Shown: positions 1 through 5,890, counted from the first letter of the stretch. The stretch: DNA of 6,241 nucleotides from SIG440 sp045647905 (GCA_045647905.1 JAZRMZ010000154.1:1-6241), one strand, 5' to 3'. A program made the numbers and translations. Notes: generated by a model not told the origin, from the sequence alone.

Positions 1-119
1 TAAAAATTCTTTGCATAATATTCATAAATACATTTTACAACAAAACATAGATAAAAAGCAACCCCACCCCTCAAGATTGAGGGGCAGGGGAGTTGAAGTG
101 TGCGTAGTACACTTTTTTA

Positions 120-152
120 TATAATAGGAAACCTTGCGAATTTCCTATTATA
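120..152. repeat. Perfect 12-bp palindrome, 9-base loop
   Basis: TATAATAGGAAA (120-131) pairs perfectly with TTTCCTATTATA (141-152) around the loop CCTTGCGAA. No uninterrupted T-tract follows on the plus strand (the next bases are CAAAAAAC). On the minus strand the run after the hairpin is A-rich with one TA step, so it is a poor terminator either way. It is the core of the surrounding repeat block. Confidence 0.7.
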
Positions 153-172
153 CAAAAAACAAAAACTAAATT

Positions 173-215
173 GTCCGTGCGAAATTTTTCGCCGATGGCG
201 GGAACGCACATGGAC
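173..215. repeat. Imperfect long hairpin, 9-bp stem with 2-base bulge
   Basis: GTCC (173-176) pairs with GGAC (212-215) and GTGCG (177-181) with CGCAC (205-209), with AT (210-211) bulged. The interior holds a second small stem, CGCC (190-193)/GGCG (197-200), with loop GAT. This is a GC-rich part of the composite repeat block with no sign of being a terminator or coding. Confidence 0.5.
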
Positions 216-365
216 GAAAAAAGCTGTATCCTTTTTTGCCCGCCGCAGGCGAGCGTCAAAGGTGCTTTTTTATGAATTGCCCGACGGCACGAATTGAAAT
301 CTATGATTTCATGAATTGAGCCTTGTGGCTCATGAATAATTAATAATTGGCAAAGTTTTATAAAG

Positions 366-391
366 ACCATTCGACTGCGCTCAGGGTGACA
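366..391. repeat. Short intergenic repeat motif (TTCGACTGCGCTCAGG type)
   Basis: The string TTCGACTGCGCTCAGG followed by GTGACA, within the partly self-complementary TGCGC/GCGCA context, resembles a short intergenic sequence I recall occurring in many copies in gut Firmicute genomes, often read in the opposite sense as a CCTGAGCGCAGTCGAA type. This is recognition from memory. Only one copy lies in the window, so repeat status is not shown directly. Confidence 0.35.
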
Positions 392-463
392 TTGTTGTTA
401 ATTTGCACAATAACTTTACTTAACGCAACAGTCTCTTTTTTATTGACATAAATGGCCCGGTAT

Positions 464-479
464 GTTGCCTTGTGGCAAC
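464..479. repeat. Hairpin GTTGCC-TTGT-GGCAAC
   Basis: This perfect 6-bp stem with TTGT loop shares the ten bases GCCTTGTGGC with the hairpin at 318-331, suggesting the two derive from the same repeat family. No T-tract follows, so it is not an intrinsic terminator. Between this hairpin and the promoter at 572 I see only AT-rich spacer and a weak AATCGG/CCGATT inverted repeat (535-540/568-573) whose right arm touches the -35 box. Confidence 0.4.
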
Positions 480-571
480 GATGTTTAATGTTATTAAGGA
501 CAATTTTGTTAAGTTTGGAGATAAAAATAAAAAAAATCGGGATAAATTCGCAAATATAGGACTTAAACCGA

Positions 572-600
572 TTGACAAAAAGATTATAGGCTGTTAAAAT
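572..600 (+). promoter_or_regulatory. Sigma-A promoter for the deacetylase-GT-rhaB operon
   Basis: The -35 TTGACA (572-577, perfect) is separated by 17 bases from the -10 TAAAAT (595-600), with an extended -10 TGT at 592-594. Transcription should start near 607, giving a leader of about 40 bases before the ATG at 648. The right arm of the 6-bp inverted repeat AATCGG...CCGATT (535-540/568-573) overlaps the first -35 bases. It could be an operator half, but the 27-base gap makes this weak. Confidence 0.75.
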
Positions 601-647
601 ATAGTAATGTGGTGTAAACTAATTTGCGTTTAAAGGAGAATTAGTCT

Positions 648-1499
648 ATGAGATCGGTTTTTATGAGATACCCTGATGGAAAAGCAAAGGCTCTTACCTT
701 CAGTTATGATGACGGTGTGCCGCAGGATAGACGTTTGGCTGAGATATTTGATAAGTACGGTATGAAGGGGACCTTCAACTTCAATTGTGAAGCTCTGAGA
801 GCAGAGAATTTCACAAAAGAACAGATTCAGGAAATCTTTCTGTCCAAGGGGCATGAAATTGCCGTGCATGGTGCAAATCACAGGGCAAACGGTAATATGA
901 GAACCATTGAAGGAATCAGAGATGTTCTTGATTGCAGACTGGAGCTTGAAGAACGGTGCGGCTGTATTGTTCGTGGAATGGCTTATCCTGATACGGGTAT
1001 AACGCTGTTCGGAAATCTGGGAAGCTATGAGGATGTGAAGAAATATCTTTCGGAGCTTGACATTGCATATGCAAGAACATGGGGCGGTGACAACAATCAG
1101 TTTATGTTGCCTTCGGACTTTCATGCTTGGATGCCCACGGCGCATCATAAGAATCCGAGAATTATGGAGTTTATTGATGAATTTATCGGGCTTGATATTT
1201 CAACAAAGGTATATCACGCAAGAAGACATTCACGGCTTTTTTACATATGGGGGCATAGCTACGAGTTTGACACAAATAAAAATTGGGAGCATATAGAAAA
1301 GATTTGCGAAAAGTTTGCAAATAATGATGAAATATGGTATGCTACCAATATGGAAATTTATAATTATGTTCAGGCATATAAAAGTCTGATTTACAGTGCA
1401 AATGGTCATGTTGTTTATAATCCAACCGTTATTACGGTCTGGCTGGATGTTGACGGCAAGCTGTACAGTGTTGAATCGGGACAAACTATCTGTATTTGA
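648..1499 (+). CDS. Polysaccharide deacetylase family protein (CE4/NodB-like)
   Basis: 283 residues. Predicted carbohydrate de-N- or de-O-acetylase with a metal-dependent NodB-type barrel; the substrate is unknown. Seen: the motif 1 equivalent 'TFSYDDG' (residues 17-23, metal/catalytic Asp21-Asp22), motif 2 H-x3-H in 'VHGANH' (His74, His78), a motif 3-like 'RGMAYP' (109-114), and the terminal-histidine motif in 'IWGHSYEF' (His203). After the barrel, about 35 residues (249-283) look like a small beta appendage. There is no signal peptide or membrane segment, so it is probably cytosolic, unlike secreted peptidoglycan deacetylases. Start: AAAGGAG (632-638) lies 9 bases before ATG 648; a later ATG at 663 would be too far. 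First gene of the operon, 51 bases before the next. The family call is firm; substrate and exact reaction are not. Confidence 0.9.
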   Translation: MRSVFMRYPDGKAKALTFSYDDGVPQDRRLAEIFDKYGMKGTFNFNCEALRAENFTKEQIQEIFLSKGHEIAVHGANHRANGNMRTIEGIRDVLDCRLELEERCGCIVRGMAYPDTGITLFGNLGSYEDVKKYLSELDIAYARTWGGDNNQFMLPSDFHAWMPTAHHKNPRIMEFIDEFIGLDISTKVYHARRHSRLFYIWGHSYEFDTNKNWEHIEKICEKFANNDEIWYATNMEIYNYVQAYKSLIYSANGHVVYNPTVITVWLDVDGKLYSVESGQTICI

Positions 1500-1550
1500 A
1501 AAATTTAAATCTTATTGGAAACATTAATATGAGCGAAAGGGATTTTGTTC

Positions 1551-2660
1551 GTGGAAAAAGTTTTGGTTTTGAGTTGCAGTACGGGACAGGGACATGATTC
1601 CTGCGCAAAAGCTGTGAAGGAATATTTTGATGAGCAAAATGTTTGCTGTGAGGTTCGTGACGCACTTGAGTTTGATTCAAAGCGGCTTGCAAAGCTTATG
1701 TCATGGGGTCACAGCTTTATGTACAGACATCTGCCGTGGCTGTTCAGAAAAGGTTACAGTTACAGCGAGAGTCATCCTTCTGTATTTAAGGAGAGTTCAC
1801 TGATTTTCAGAATGCTGACTTCGGGAACAGACAAAATTTATGATTATATCGCAGAAGGCAGCTTTGACACAATCATTTGCACTCACGTGTTTTCTGCAAT
1901 GATACTGACTTATATGCAAAAACTGCATCCGATTGATGTGAAAACATCTTTTGTTGCCACGGACTACACTTGCAGTCCCAGTATGGAAAAAAGTGATTTG
2001 CAGTATTATTTTATTCCTCATGAATCTCTGATTGATGAATTTGCAAGGTGCGGGATTCCAAAAGAAAGGATTATTCCCGTTGGGATACCTGTTCGGACTG
2101 ATTTTGTTCGGAAAATTGACAAACGTGAGGCAAAACAACTGCTGAAAATTGACCCTGATTCCAAGCATTTGCTTGTTATGTGCGGAAGCATGGGGTGCGG
2201 CCCCATTGCAAAAACAGCGTTCAAACTTTCAAAAATTATACCCAGTGATGTTGAGGTTACGATTGTTTGCGGAACAAATGAAAGACTTTTTAAAAAGCTG
2301 TTGAAGAAGCATAAAAATAACGAAAGAATTCATATTGTGGGGTATACGGAAAACATCTCGTTGTATATGGATGCAACGGATTTGTATCTGACAAAGCCCG
2401 GCGGCATAAGCTCAACAGAGGCGGCGATGAAAAGGGTTCCGATGTTGCTGGCGGATGTGGTTGCAGGGTGCGAACAGCATAATATGAAGTTTTTTGAGGA
2501 TATGGGTGCGGCTGTGATTGAAAAGTCCCTGAATAAATTGGCCGAAAAAAGCATGGAGCTGATTCGGAATACCCAAAAGCTGCAGGAAATGGAAAGAATT
2601 TTGGAAAATTATAATCAATCTGTGGGTACAAAAGGAATTTTTGATAATCTGAAGGATTGA
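1551..2660 (+). CDS. GT28 glycosyltransferase, MGDG-synthase/UgtP-like
   Basis: 369 residues from GTG 1551. Predicted to transfer a sugar from a UDP-sugar to a lipid acceptor at the inner membrane face, as in processive diacylglycerol glucosyltransferases and MurG. Seen: the N-terminal acceptor-domain loop 'STGQGHDS' (about residues 10-17), then the C-terminal GT28 domain with 'MCGSMGCGP' (about 210-218), 'TKPGG' (281-285) and 'EQHNMKFFEDMG' (308-319), the usual nucleotide-sugar-binding side. Length fits the family. It has no transmembrane helix, so it would be a peripheral protein. Start: AAAGGGA (1536-1542) is 8 bases before GTG 1551 but only 2 before the alternative TTG 1545, so GTG is preferred. 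No terminator or promoter is seen in the preceding 51-base gap, and rhaB follows after 32 bases. Donor and acceptor are not determined; glycolipid synthesis is the family-based inference. Confidence 0.87.
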   Translation: MEKVLVLSCSTGQGHDSCAKAVKEYFDEQNVCCEVRDALEFDSKRLAKLMSWGHSFMYRHLPWLFRKGYSYSESHPSVFKESSLIFRMLTSGTDKIYDYIAEGSFDTIICTHVFSAMILTYMQKLHPIDVKTSFVATDYTCSPSMEKSDLQYYFIPHESLIDEFARCGIPKERIIPVGIPVRTDFVRKIDKREAKQLLKIDPDSKHLLVMCGSMGCGPIAKTAFKLSKIIPSDVEVTIVCGTNERLFKKLLKKHKNNERIHIVGYTENISLYMDATDLYLTKPGGISSTEAAMKRVPMLLADVVAGCEQHNMKFFEDMGAAVIEKSLNKLAEKSMELIRNTQKLQEMERILENYNQSVGTKGIFDNLKD

Positions 2661-2692
2661 TAAAAAAATATATTTATGAGGTGTATTAAGTT

Positions 2693-4132
2693 ATGAAAAA
2701 AGTTTTGGCGATAGACTTTGGCGCATCAAGCGGAAGAGCTATTTTGGGTTCATTTGACGGCGAAAAGATTGAATTGACAGAGGTTCACAGATTTTCAAAT
2801 GACCCAAATTATGAAAACGGTGAGCTGCGCTGGAATGCGGAGGCGCTTTTCAACGAAATTAAAACAGGTATAAAGAAGGCGGCTGAAATTTCGGATTTTG
2901 ATACCGTTGCCATTGATACCTGGGGTGTTGATTACGGTGCGATTGACAAGGACGGAAAGCTGATTGGAAACCCCTTCAATTACCGTGATTCAAGAACGGA
3001 CAACATCACAGAAAAAGCATTCAAAATCATTCCCGAAAAAGAACTTTATGAATTGACGGGAATACAGGTTATGAACTTTAATACTCTTTTTCAGCTTCTT
3101 GCTGAAAAGGATTTGAACAAGATGGATAAATTCCTTCTTATGCCCGATATGTTCAGTTATATGCTCACGGGCGAACAGTATGCAGAGAGCACAATTGCAT
3201 CAACCACTCATATGTTCGACCAGAAAAAGTGTGACTGGAAGTGGGAGGTAATTGACAGATTTGGCTATCCCAGAAGCATATTCCCCAAAATTGTAAAAGC
3301 CGGAACTGTTGTTGGCAAAATGAAGCAGGAGCTTGCTGATGAGCTTGGTGTCAGCCCTAAGGAAGTTGTTGCAATTGCGGGTCATGACACGGCAAGTGCT
3401 GTTGCGGCTGTTCCGTCAAAGGATAAGGACTTTATTTTTATTTCTTGCGGCACATGGTCACTTTTCGGTACTGTTACGGATGAACCTGTTCTGACAGAAA
3501 AATCAAACAAGTACAACATCACAAACGAATATGGTTTTGGCGGTAAAACAAGATTCCTCAAGAATATTATCGGCTTGTGGCTTATTCAGGAAGCAAAGCG
3601 TCAGTTTGTTAAGGACGGCAAGAATTACAGCTATGCTGATATGGAAGAACTTGCTTTGAAGGCAGAACCCTTTAAGTATTTCATCGACCCCGATGACCAG
3701 TCCTTTGTGGCTCCCGGCGGTATGCTTGACAGAATTGCGGCATACTGTGAAAAAACAGGTCAGGGCAGACCTGAAACAGACGGCGAGCTTATCAGATGTA
3801 TTTATGAAAGTATTGCTCTCAAGTACAGAGTTGCTTTTGAACAAATCAAGGATTGTACCGAAAAGGAATATAAGTCAATTCATATGGTTGGCGGCGGAAC
3901 AAAGGATAAACTTCTTTGTCAGATGACTGCAAATTCAACCGGTGCAAAGGTTATTGCAGGACCCATTGAAGCAACTGCTATGGGTAACATTGCTGTTCAG
4001 CTTTATGCAAAGGGAGAGTTGACGGATATCACAAGTGTGATTATGAATTCAACTGAAATCAAGGAATATGCACCTGCGGATGAATCTGCATGGAATGAGG
4101 CTTATGATAAATTTAAAGGAATAATTGGCTAA
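2693..4132 (+). CDS. rhaB: Rhamnulokinase
   Basis: 479 residues, full length for the family. Phosphorylates L-rhamnulose with ATP to L-rhamnulose 1-phosphate in the cytoplasm (EC 2.7.1.5), the second step of L-rhamnose catabolism. FGGY-kinase features seen in order: N-terminal phosphate-binding 'DFGASSGR' (residues 8-14 region), 'IDTWGVDYG' (74-82), 'YRDSRT' (97-102), the catalytic-base segment 'GHDTASAV' (230-237, Asp232), 'ISCGTWS' (250-256), 'NEYGFGG' (278-284), adenosine-site 'VGGGTKD' (399-405) and 'GPIEATAMGN' (423-432). The 'ASSGR' and 'CGTWSL' forms favour rhamnulokinase over xylulokinase or glycerol kinase. Start: GAGGTG (2678-2683) is 9 bases before ATG. Third gene of the operon. 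The isomerase and aldolase of the pathway are not in the window, so they must lie elsewhere or the gene has been recruited away from a rha cluster. Confidence 0.95.
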   Translation: MKKVLAIDFGASSGRAILGSFDGEKIELTEVHRFSNDPNYENGELRWNAEALFNEIKTGIKKAAEISDFDTVAIDTWGVDYGAIDKDGKLIGNPFNYRDSRTDNITEKAFKIIPEKELYELTGIQVMNFNTLFQLLAEKDLNKMDKFLLMPDMFSYMLTGEQYAESTIASTTHMFDQKKCDWKWEVIDRFGYPRSIFPKIVKAGTVVGKMKQELADELGVSPKEVVAIAGHDTASAVAAVPSKDKDFIFISCGTWSLFGTVTDEPVLTEKSNKYNITNEYGFGGKTRFLKNIIGLWLIQEAKRQFVKDGKNYSYADMEELALKAEPFKYFIDPDDQSFVAPGGMLDRIAAYCEKTGQGRPETDGELIRCIYESIALKYRVAFEQIKDCTEKEYKSIHMVGGGTKDKLLCQMTANSTGAKVIAGPIEATAMGNIAVQLYAKGELTDITSVIMNSTEIKEYAPADESAWNEAYDKFKGIIG

Positions 4133-4141
4133 AAGATATGT

Positions 4142-4172
4142 CAAAAGGCTTGCTGTTTTGGCAAGCCTTTTG
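4142..4172 (+). terminator. Intrinsic terminator/attenuator after rhaB
   Basis: CAAAAGGCTTGC (4142-4153) pairs perfectly with GCAAGCCTTTTG (4161-4172) across a 7-base loop. Functionally, the GGCTTGC/GCAAGCC core is followed by four T, a short tail that suggests incomplete termination. It begins 9 bases after the rhaB stop and ends 33 bases before the permease ATG. No good promoter is visible between the two, so read-through would supply the downstream gene. Confidence 0.7.
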
Positions 4173-4205
4173 TGCGTTCGGTGTATAAAGGAGAAAAGAA
4201 TTATT

Positions 4206-5081
4206 ATGAGAAAGACATATTTGCTTGCTGCCACATCAATTTTCTTCTGGTCAACGGTGGCGGTTATTACTAAATTGCTCCTTGGTGCATATGATAATAT
4301 ACAAGTGCTGTGGGTGAGTGTTTTCTTTGCGGGGATTGCCCTGTTGTTTTTTAACATTGCTACGGGAAGGTTCAAAAAACTGAAAAATTACAAGGTAAAG
4401 GATTATATTGTTTCGGTCTTGATTGGTTTGCCAAGTACATTTTTCTATTATATGTTTTATTATGCAGGGACGGATTTGATGCCGGCATCGCAGGCGTTTA
4501 TCGTAAATTATCTGTGGCCCATAATGAGCGTGGTTTTTGCCTGCATAATTCTGAAAGAGAAAATGACCGTGCGTAAAGGGCTTGCCATTGGTATGTCTTT
4601 TGTGGGGGTTATTGTGGTTACAAGCGGCGAGCTTATTCAGTTTGACAAAAAAACACTTCTCGGAGCTTTGTTTTGTGTGTTTGGTGCCGTTTCGTACGGT
4701 ATTTTTACGGCACTTAATCAGAAAAAGAGTTATGACAAATGCATCACTATGATGATAAGCTATGGGGCATCTTTTGTTCTGACAACGGTGATTAATGCCG
4801 TCAAGGGACAGTTGTTTATACCCACCGCAATTCAGACTCTGGGCTTTGCGTGGAATGGCGCTTTTACCATGGCAGTAGCCACAACTTCATGGGTGATTGC
4901 TCTCGGTTCGGGAAAAACTGCAAAAATTTCAAATCTTGCTTACATAACGCCATTTTTGTCTCTGGTATGGACGGGGCTTGTTTTGAAGGAAGAAGTGAAC
5001 GTTTTTTCTGTTATTGGCTTGATTATAATTGTTTTGGGAATTTTCATTCAGCTGAAGGATAAGGAAACTGCAAAGGTATAA
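4206..5081 (+). CDS. EamA/DMT-family permease
   Basis: 291 residues. Predicted ten-helix inner-membrane transporter of the drug/metabolite transporter superfamily. Substrates range from amino acids to sugars and other metabolites, and this one cannot be specified. Seen: two EamA repeats of five helices each, roughly residues 5-24, 33-51, 67-86, 94-115, 124-142 and 150-169, 181-199, 215-233, 242-259, 266-283. Each repeat ends in the characteristic fourth-helix element: 'NYLWPIMSVVFA' with 'LKEK' (101-119), and 'AYITPFLSLVW' with 'LKEE' (245-263). Start: AAAGGAG (4187-4193) lies 12 bases before ATG 4206. An in-frame TTG at 4125 would add 27 residues, but it has no ribosome binding site and runs through the preceding terminator hairpin, so it is rejected. 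A role tied to the upstream sugar operon is possible by position only. Confidence 0.9.
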   Translation: MRKTYLLAATSIFFWSTVAVITKLLLGAYDNIQVLWVSVFFAGIALLFFNIATGRFKKLKNYKVKDYIVSVLIGLPSTFFYYMFYYAGTDLMPASQAFIVNYLWPIMSVVFACIILKEKMTVRKGLAIGMSFVGVIVVTSGELIQFDKKTLLGALFCVFGAVSYGIFTALNQKKSYDKCITMMISYGASFVLTTVINAVKGQLFIPTAIQTLGFAWNGAFTMAVATTSWVIALGSGKTAKISNLAYITPFLSLVWTGLVLKEEVNVFSVIGLIIIVLGIFIQLKDKETAKV

Positions 5082-5083
5082 TG

Positions 5084-5123
5084 AAAAAGATTCCTCATTG
5101 CGTATGTGATGAGGAATCTTTTT
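5084..5123 (+). terminator. Strong intrinsic terminator after the EamA gene
   Basis: AAAAAGATTCCTCAT (5084-5098) pairs perfectly with ATGAGGAATCTTTTT (5109-5123) around a 10-base loop. The 15-bp stem ends in its own T5 run, and the A5 on the left side would serve the opposite strand, so it could act in both directions. It starts 2 bases after the stop codon. Confidence 0.88.
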
Positions 5124-5278
5124 GTATAAGGCTGTTAATAAATTAAGTTGGGGTAAAAAACGCCCAACAAAATAAGTATATCACATTTGAATATTGTTTG
5201 TAAAGAAGAAATTTGGTCAGCGTGAAAAAATCTCATTATCTTACAAATAAACTAAAAATTATTTTTATAATTTGTCAA
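5124..5278. other. AT-rich intergenic spacer
   Basis: No gene is supported here. The only structure I see is a weak hairpin, GTTGGG (5147-5152)/CCCAAC (5163-5168), with a 10-base A-rich loop and no T-tract after it. The rest is AT-rich spacer leading to the promoter at 5279. Confidence 0.4.
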
Positions 5279-5307
5279 TTGAATAAAGCATTGAAATGTG
5301 ATACACT
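5279..5307 (+). promoter_or_regulatory. Extended -10 promoter of the 5314-5703 transcript candidate
   Basis: -35 TTGAAT (5279-5284), 17-base spacer, -10 TACACT (5302-5307), with the extended element TGA at 5299-5301. Each hexamer matches consensus at four of six positions, and the TG dinucleotide compensates. Predicted transcription start is near 5314. No gene of ordinary size lies within the following 390 bases. Confidence 0.5.
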
Positions 5308-5622
5308 TAAATCACAGAAAGGAAGGTACAGTCCAATGAGAAAGTAAGAGTGACCGGAAATGAAGGACTTTTCGCAAAGCGGTTTAAACATAAAGCTTTG
5401 GAAAAGAGGAGAAAAACACGGCGGTGTATAAACGTATAACATAGATTTTAAATCAGATGCAGATTGTTTAAATCAAAAAAAGAAAAACCTTCATCAAAGT
5501 CAGAAATTCGTCTTTTGCAAGCTCGCTGAAAATCAAGGTGTTCTCGTTAGAGAAAAAAGAAAAGTATGTGTTTGAAAAATGTGGAGAAGCATAAGGCAGA
5601 CTAAGAAAGAGAGGATAACCAA

Positions 5623-5655
5623 ATGATGTTAGATATCAAGAGCGTCCGGAAGTGA
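5623..5655 (+). CDS. Possible 10-residue leader peptide before a terminator
   Basis: ATG ATG at 5623-5628 opens a ten-codon frame (MMLDIKSVRK) ending at TGA 5653-5655. A ribosome-binding-like AGAGAGG (5608-5614) lies 8 bases upstream. The last codons and the stop lie inside the left arm of the terminator stem (5648-5656), so a ribosome on this frame would disrupt the hairpin. That is the geometry of an attenuation leader. However, there is no structural gene directly downstream, and the codons show no run of one amino acid. It may be chance. Confidence 0.2.
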   Translation: MMLDIKSVRK

Positions 5656-5703
5656 CTCTTGGTTGTGGCGTAAAGAAGCTCAATCAGGGGTCACTTCCTT
5701 TTT
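5648..5703 (+). terminator. Long-stem intrinsic terminator of the RNA candidate
   Basis: GGAAGTGAC (5648-5656) pairs perfectly with GTCACTTCC (5690-5698). The stem continues through 5657-5665/5681-5689 with Watson-Crick and G-T pairs to about 18 bp, leaving a 15-base loop, and T5 (5699-5703) follows. It is oriented plus and sits 43 bases before the tRNA promoter, so it cleanly separates the two transcription units. Confidence 0.82.
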
Positions 5704-5745
5704 GTTAATTTATTGAAAAAATAAAAACAGGTTCTTCAAAAACAC

Positions 5746-5774
5746 TTGACAACTTCAAAAAAATAGTATATAAT
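5746..5774 (+). promoter_or_regulatory. Consensus sigma-A promoter of tRNA-Pro
   Basis: Both hexamers are perfect: TTGACA (5746-5751) and TATAAT (5769-5774), with the ideal 17-base spacing. Transcription should start near 5781, leaving about 29 bases of 5' leader to be removed by RNase P before the tRNA at 5810. Such strength is usual for stable RNA genes. Confidence 0.9.
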
Positions 5775-5809
5775 ATTAAAGCTGTTTTATTATAGTACAA
5801 AATACATAT

Positions 5810-5886
5810 CGGGATGTGGCCCAGTTTGGTAGGGCACTACGTTCGGGACGTAGGAGCCGCAGGTTCAAATCCTGTCATCCCGACCA
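5810..5886 (+). tRNA. tRNA-Pro (anticodon CGG), CCA encoded
   Basis: A complete cloverleaf. Acceptor CGGGATG/CATCCCG (5810-5816/5876-5882). D stem GCCC/GGGC (5819-5822/5832-5835). Anticodon stem CTACG/CGTAG (5837-5841/5849-5853) with loop TTCGGGA, so the anticodon is CGG at 5844-5846 and reads CCG. Variable loop GAGCC. T arm GCAGG-TTCAAAT-CCTGT. Discriminator A5883 and CCA at 5884-5886. The C1-G72 first pair and G37 next to the anticodon are the usual bacterial proline identity features. It delivers proline at CCG codons, probably as one of two or more proline isoacceptors. It is a single tRNA unit with its own promoter and terminator. Confidence 0.97.
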
Positions 5887-5890
5887 AAAA

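Larger units (their letters stand above)
62..391. repeat. Composite palindromic intergenic repeat block (MITE/REP-like)
   Basis: This non-coding stretch is built from consecutive hairpins. CCCCTCA/TGAGGGG (67-73/78-84) is nested in CCCC/GGGG (62-65/87-90). Next come a perfect 12-bp palindrome (120-131/141-152), a long imperfect hairpin (173-181/205-215), a CGCC-GCA-GGCG hairpin (241-251), GAAATC/GATTTC (297-302/306-311), and GAGCC-TTGT-GGCTC (318-331). The GC-rich islands sit in AT-rich surroundings. Two overlapping open frames, 100-297 plus and 71-370 minus, both read a similar 'IIGN..FLLYKK' string because the central palindrome is read from either side. That argues against real proteins. 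Dense hairpins of this kind are typical of dispersed small repeats in gut Clostridia. Copy number cannot be seen from one window, so calling it a dispersed repeat is inference. Confidence 0.5.
5314..5703 (+). ncRNA. Candidate structured non-coding RNA or orphan leader (about 390 nt)
   Basis: The unit is bounded by a plausible promoter and a strong terminator, is purine-rich, and is punctuated by stops. Local stems seen: CAAAGC/GCTTTG (5375-5380/5395-5400), ACAC-GGCG-GTGT (5416-5427), TTCTC-GTTA-GAGAA (5541-5554), and AGTCC/GGACT (5330-5334/5365-5369), which could form a pseudoknot with ACCG/CGGT (5353-5356/5380-5383). The 5' end AGAAAGGAAG (5316-5325) can pair with CTTCCTTTTT (5694-5703), competing with the terminator. 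I do not recognise it: tmRNA, RNase P RNA, T-box and common riboswitch signatures are missing. Alternative: a decayed gene, since one frame from ATG 5360 to TGA 5573-5575 (72 codons) is interrupted only by TAA at 5429-5431, but it has no ribosome binding site. It ends before the tRNA-Pro gene, which has its own promoter. Confidence 0.4.

Noticed and set aside
71..370. 99-codon minus-strand and 65-codon plus-strand (100-297) open frames
   Set aside because: Both run through stacked palindromes, lack ribosome binding sites and mirror each other's peptide through the central palindrome; best explained as repeat-derived artefacts.
443..448. Perfect TTGACA as an additional -35 box
   Set aside because: No acceptable -10 hexamer lies 15-19 bases downstream; that space is taken by the GTTGCC-TTGT-GGCAAC hairpin.
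630..1148. 172-codon minus-strand frame opposite the deacetylase gene
   Set aside because: It is the antisense of a gene with clear CE4 motifs and has no family resemblance or ribosome binding site of its own.
1529..1597. 23-codon frame starting at ATG 1529 overlapping the glycosyltransferase start
   Set aside because: Only a weak GGAA precedes it, and the AAAGGGA inside it is ideally placed for GTG 1551; probably chance rather than a coupling frame.
4125..4205. Longer N-terminus of the permease from TTG 4125
   Set aside because: It would encode a basic non-family extension, overlaps the rhaB stop and the terminator, and has no ribosome binding site; ATG 4206 begins right at the first EamA helix.
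5371..5400. CGCAAAGC string resembling part of a c-di-GMP-I (GEMM) riboswitch
   Set aside because: The remaining conserved GEMM elements and the paired architecture are missing, so it is a short coincidental match.
5336..5439. Short lysine/arginine-rich frame ending at TAA 5437-5439
   Set aside because: No start codon with a ribosome binding site, about 30 codons long, and the basic composition follows from the purine-rich strand.
5314..5703. Possible tmRNA, RNase P RNA or 6S RNA
   Set aside because: There is no tRNA-like end with CCA for tmRNA, no GAGGAAAGTCC-type P4 block for RNase P, and no continuous rod with central bubble for 6S as far as I can fold by eye.
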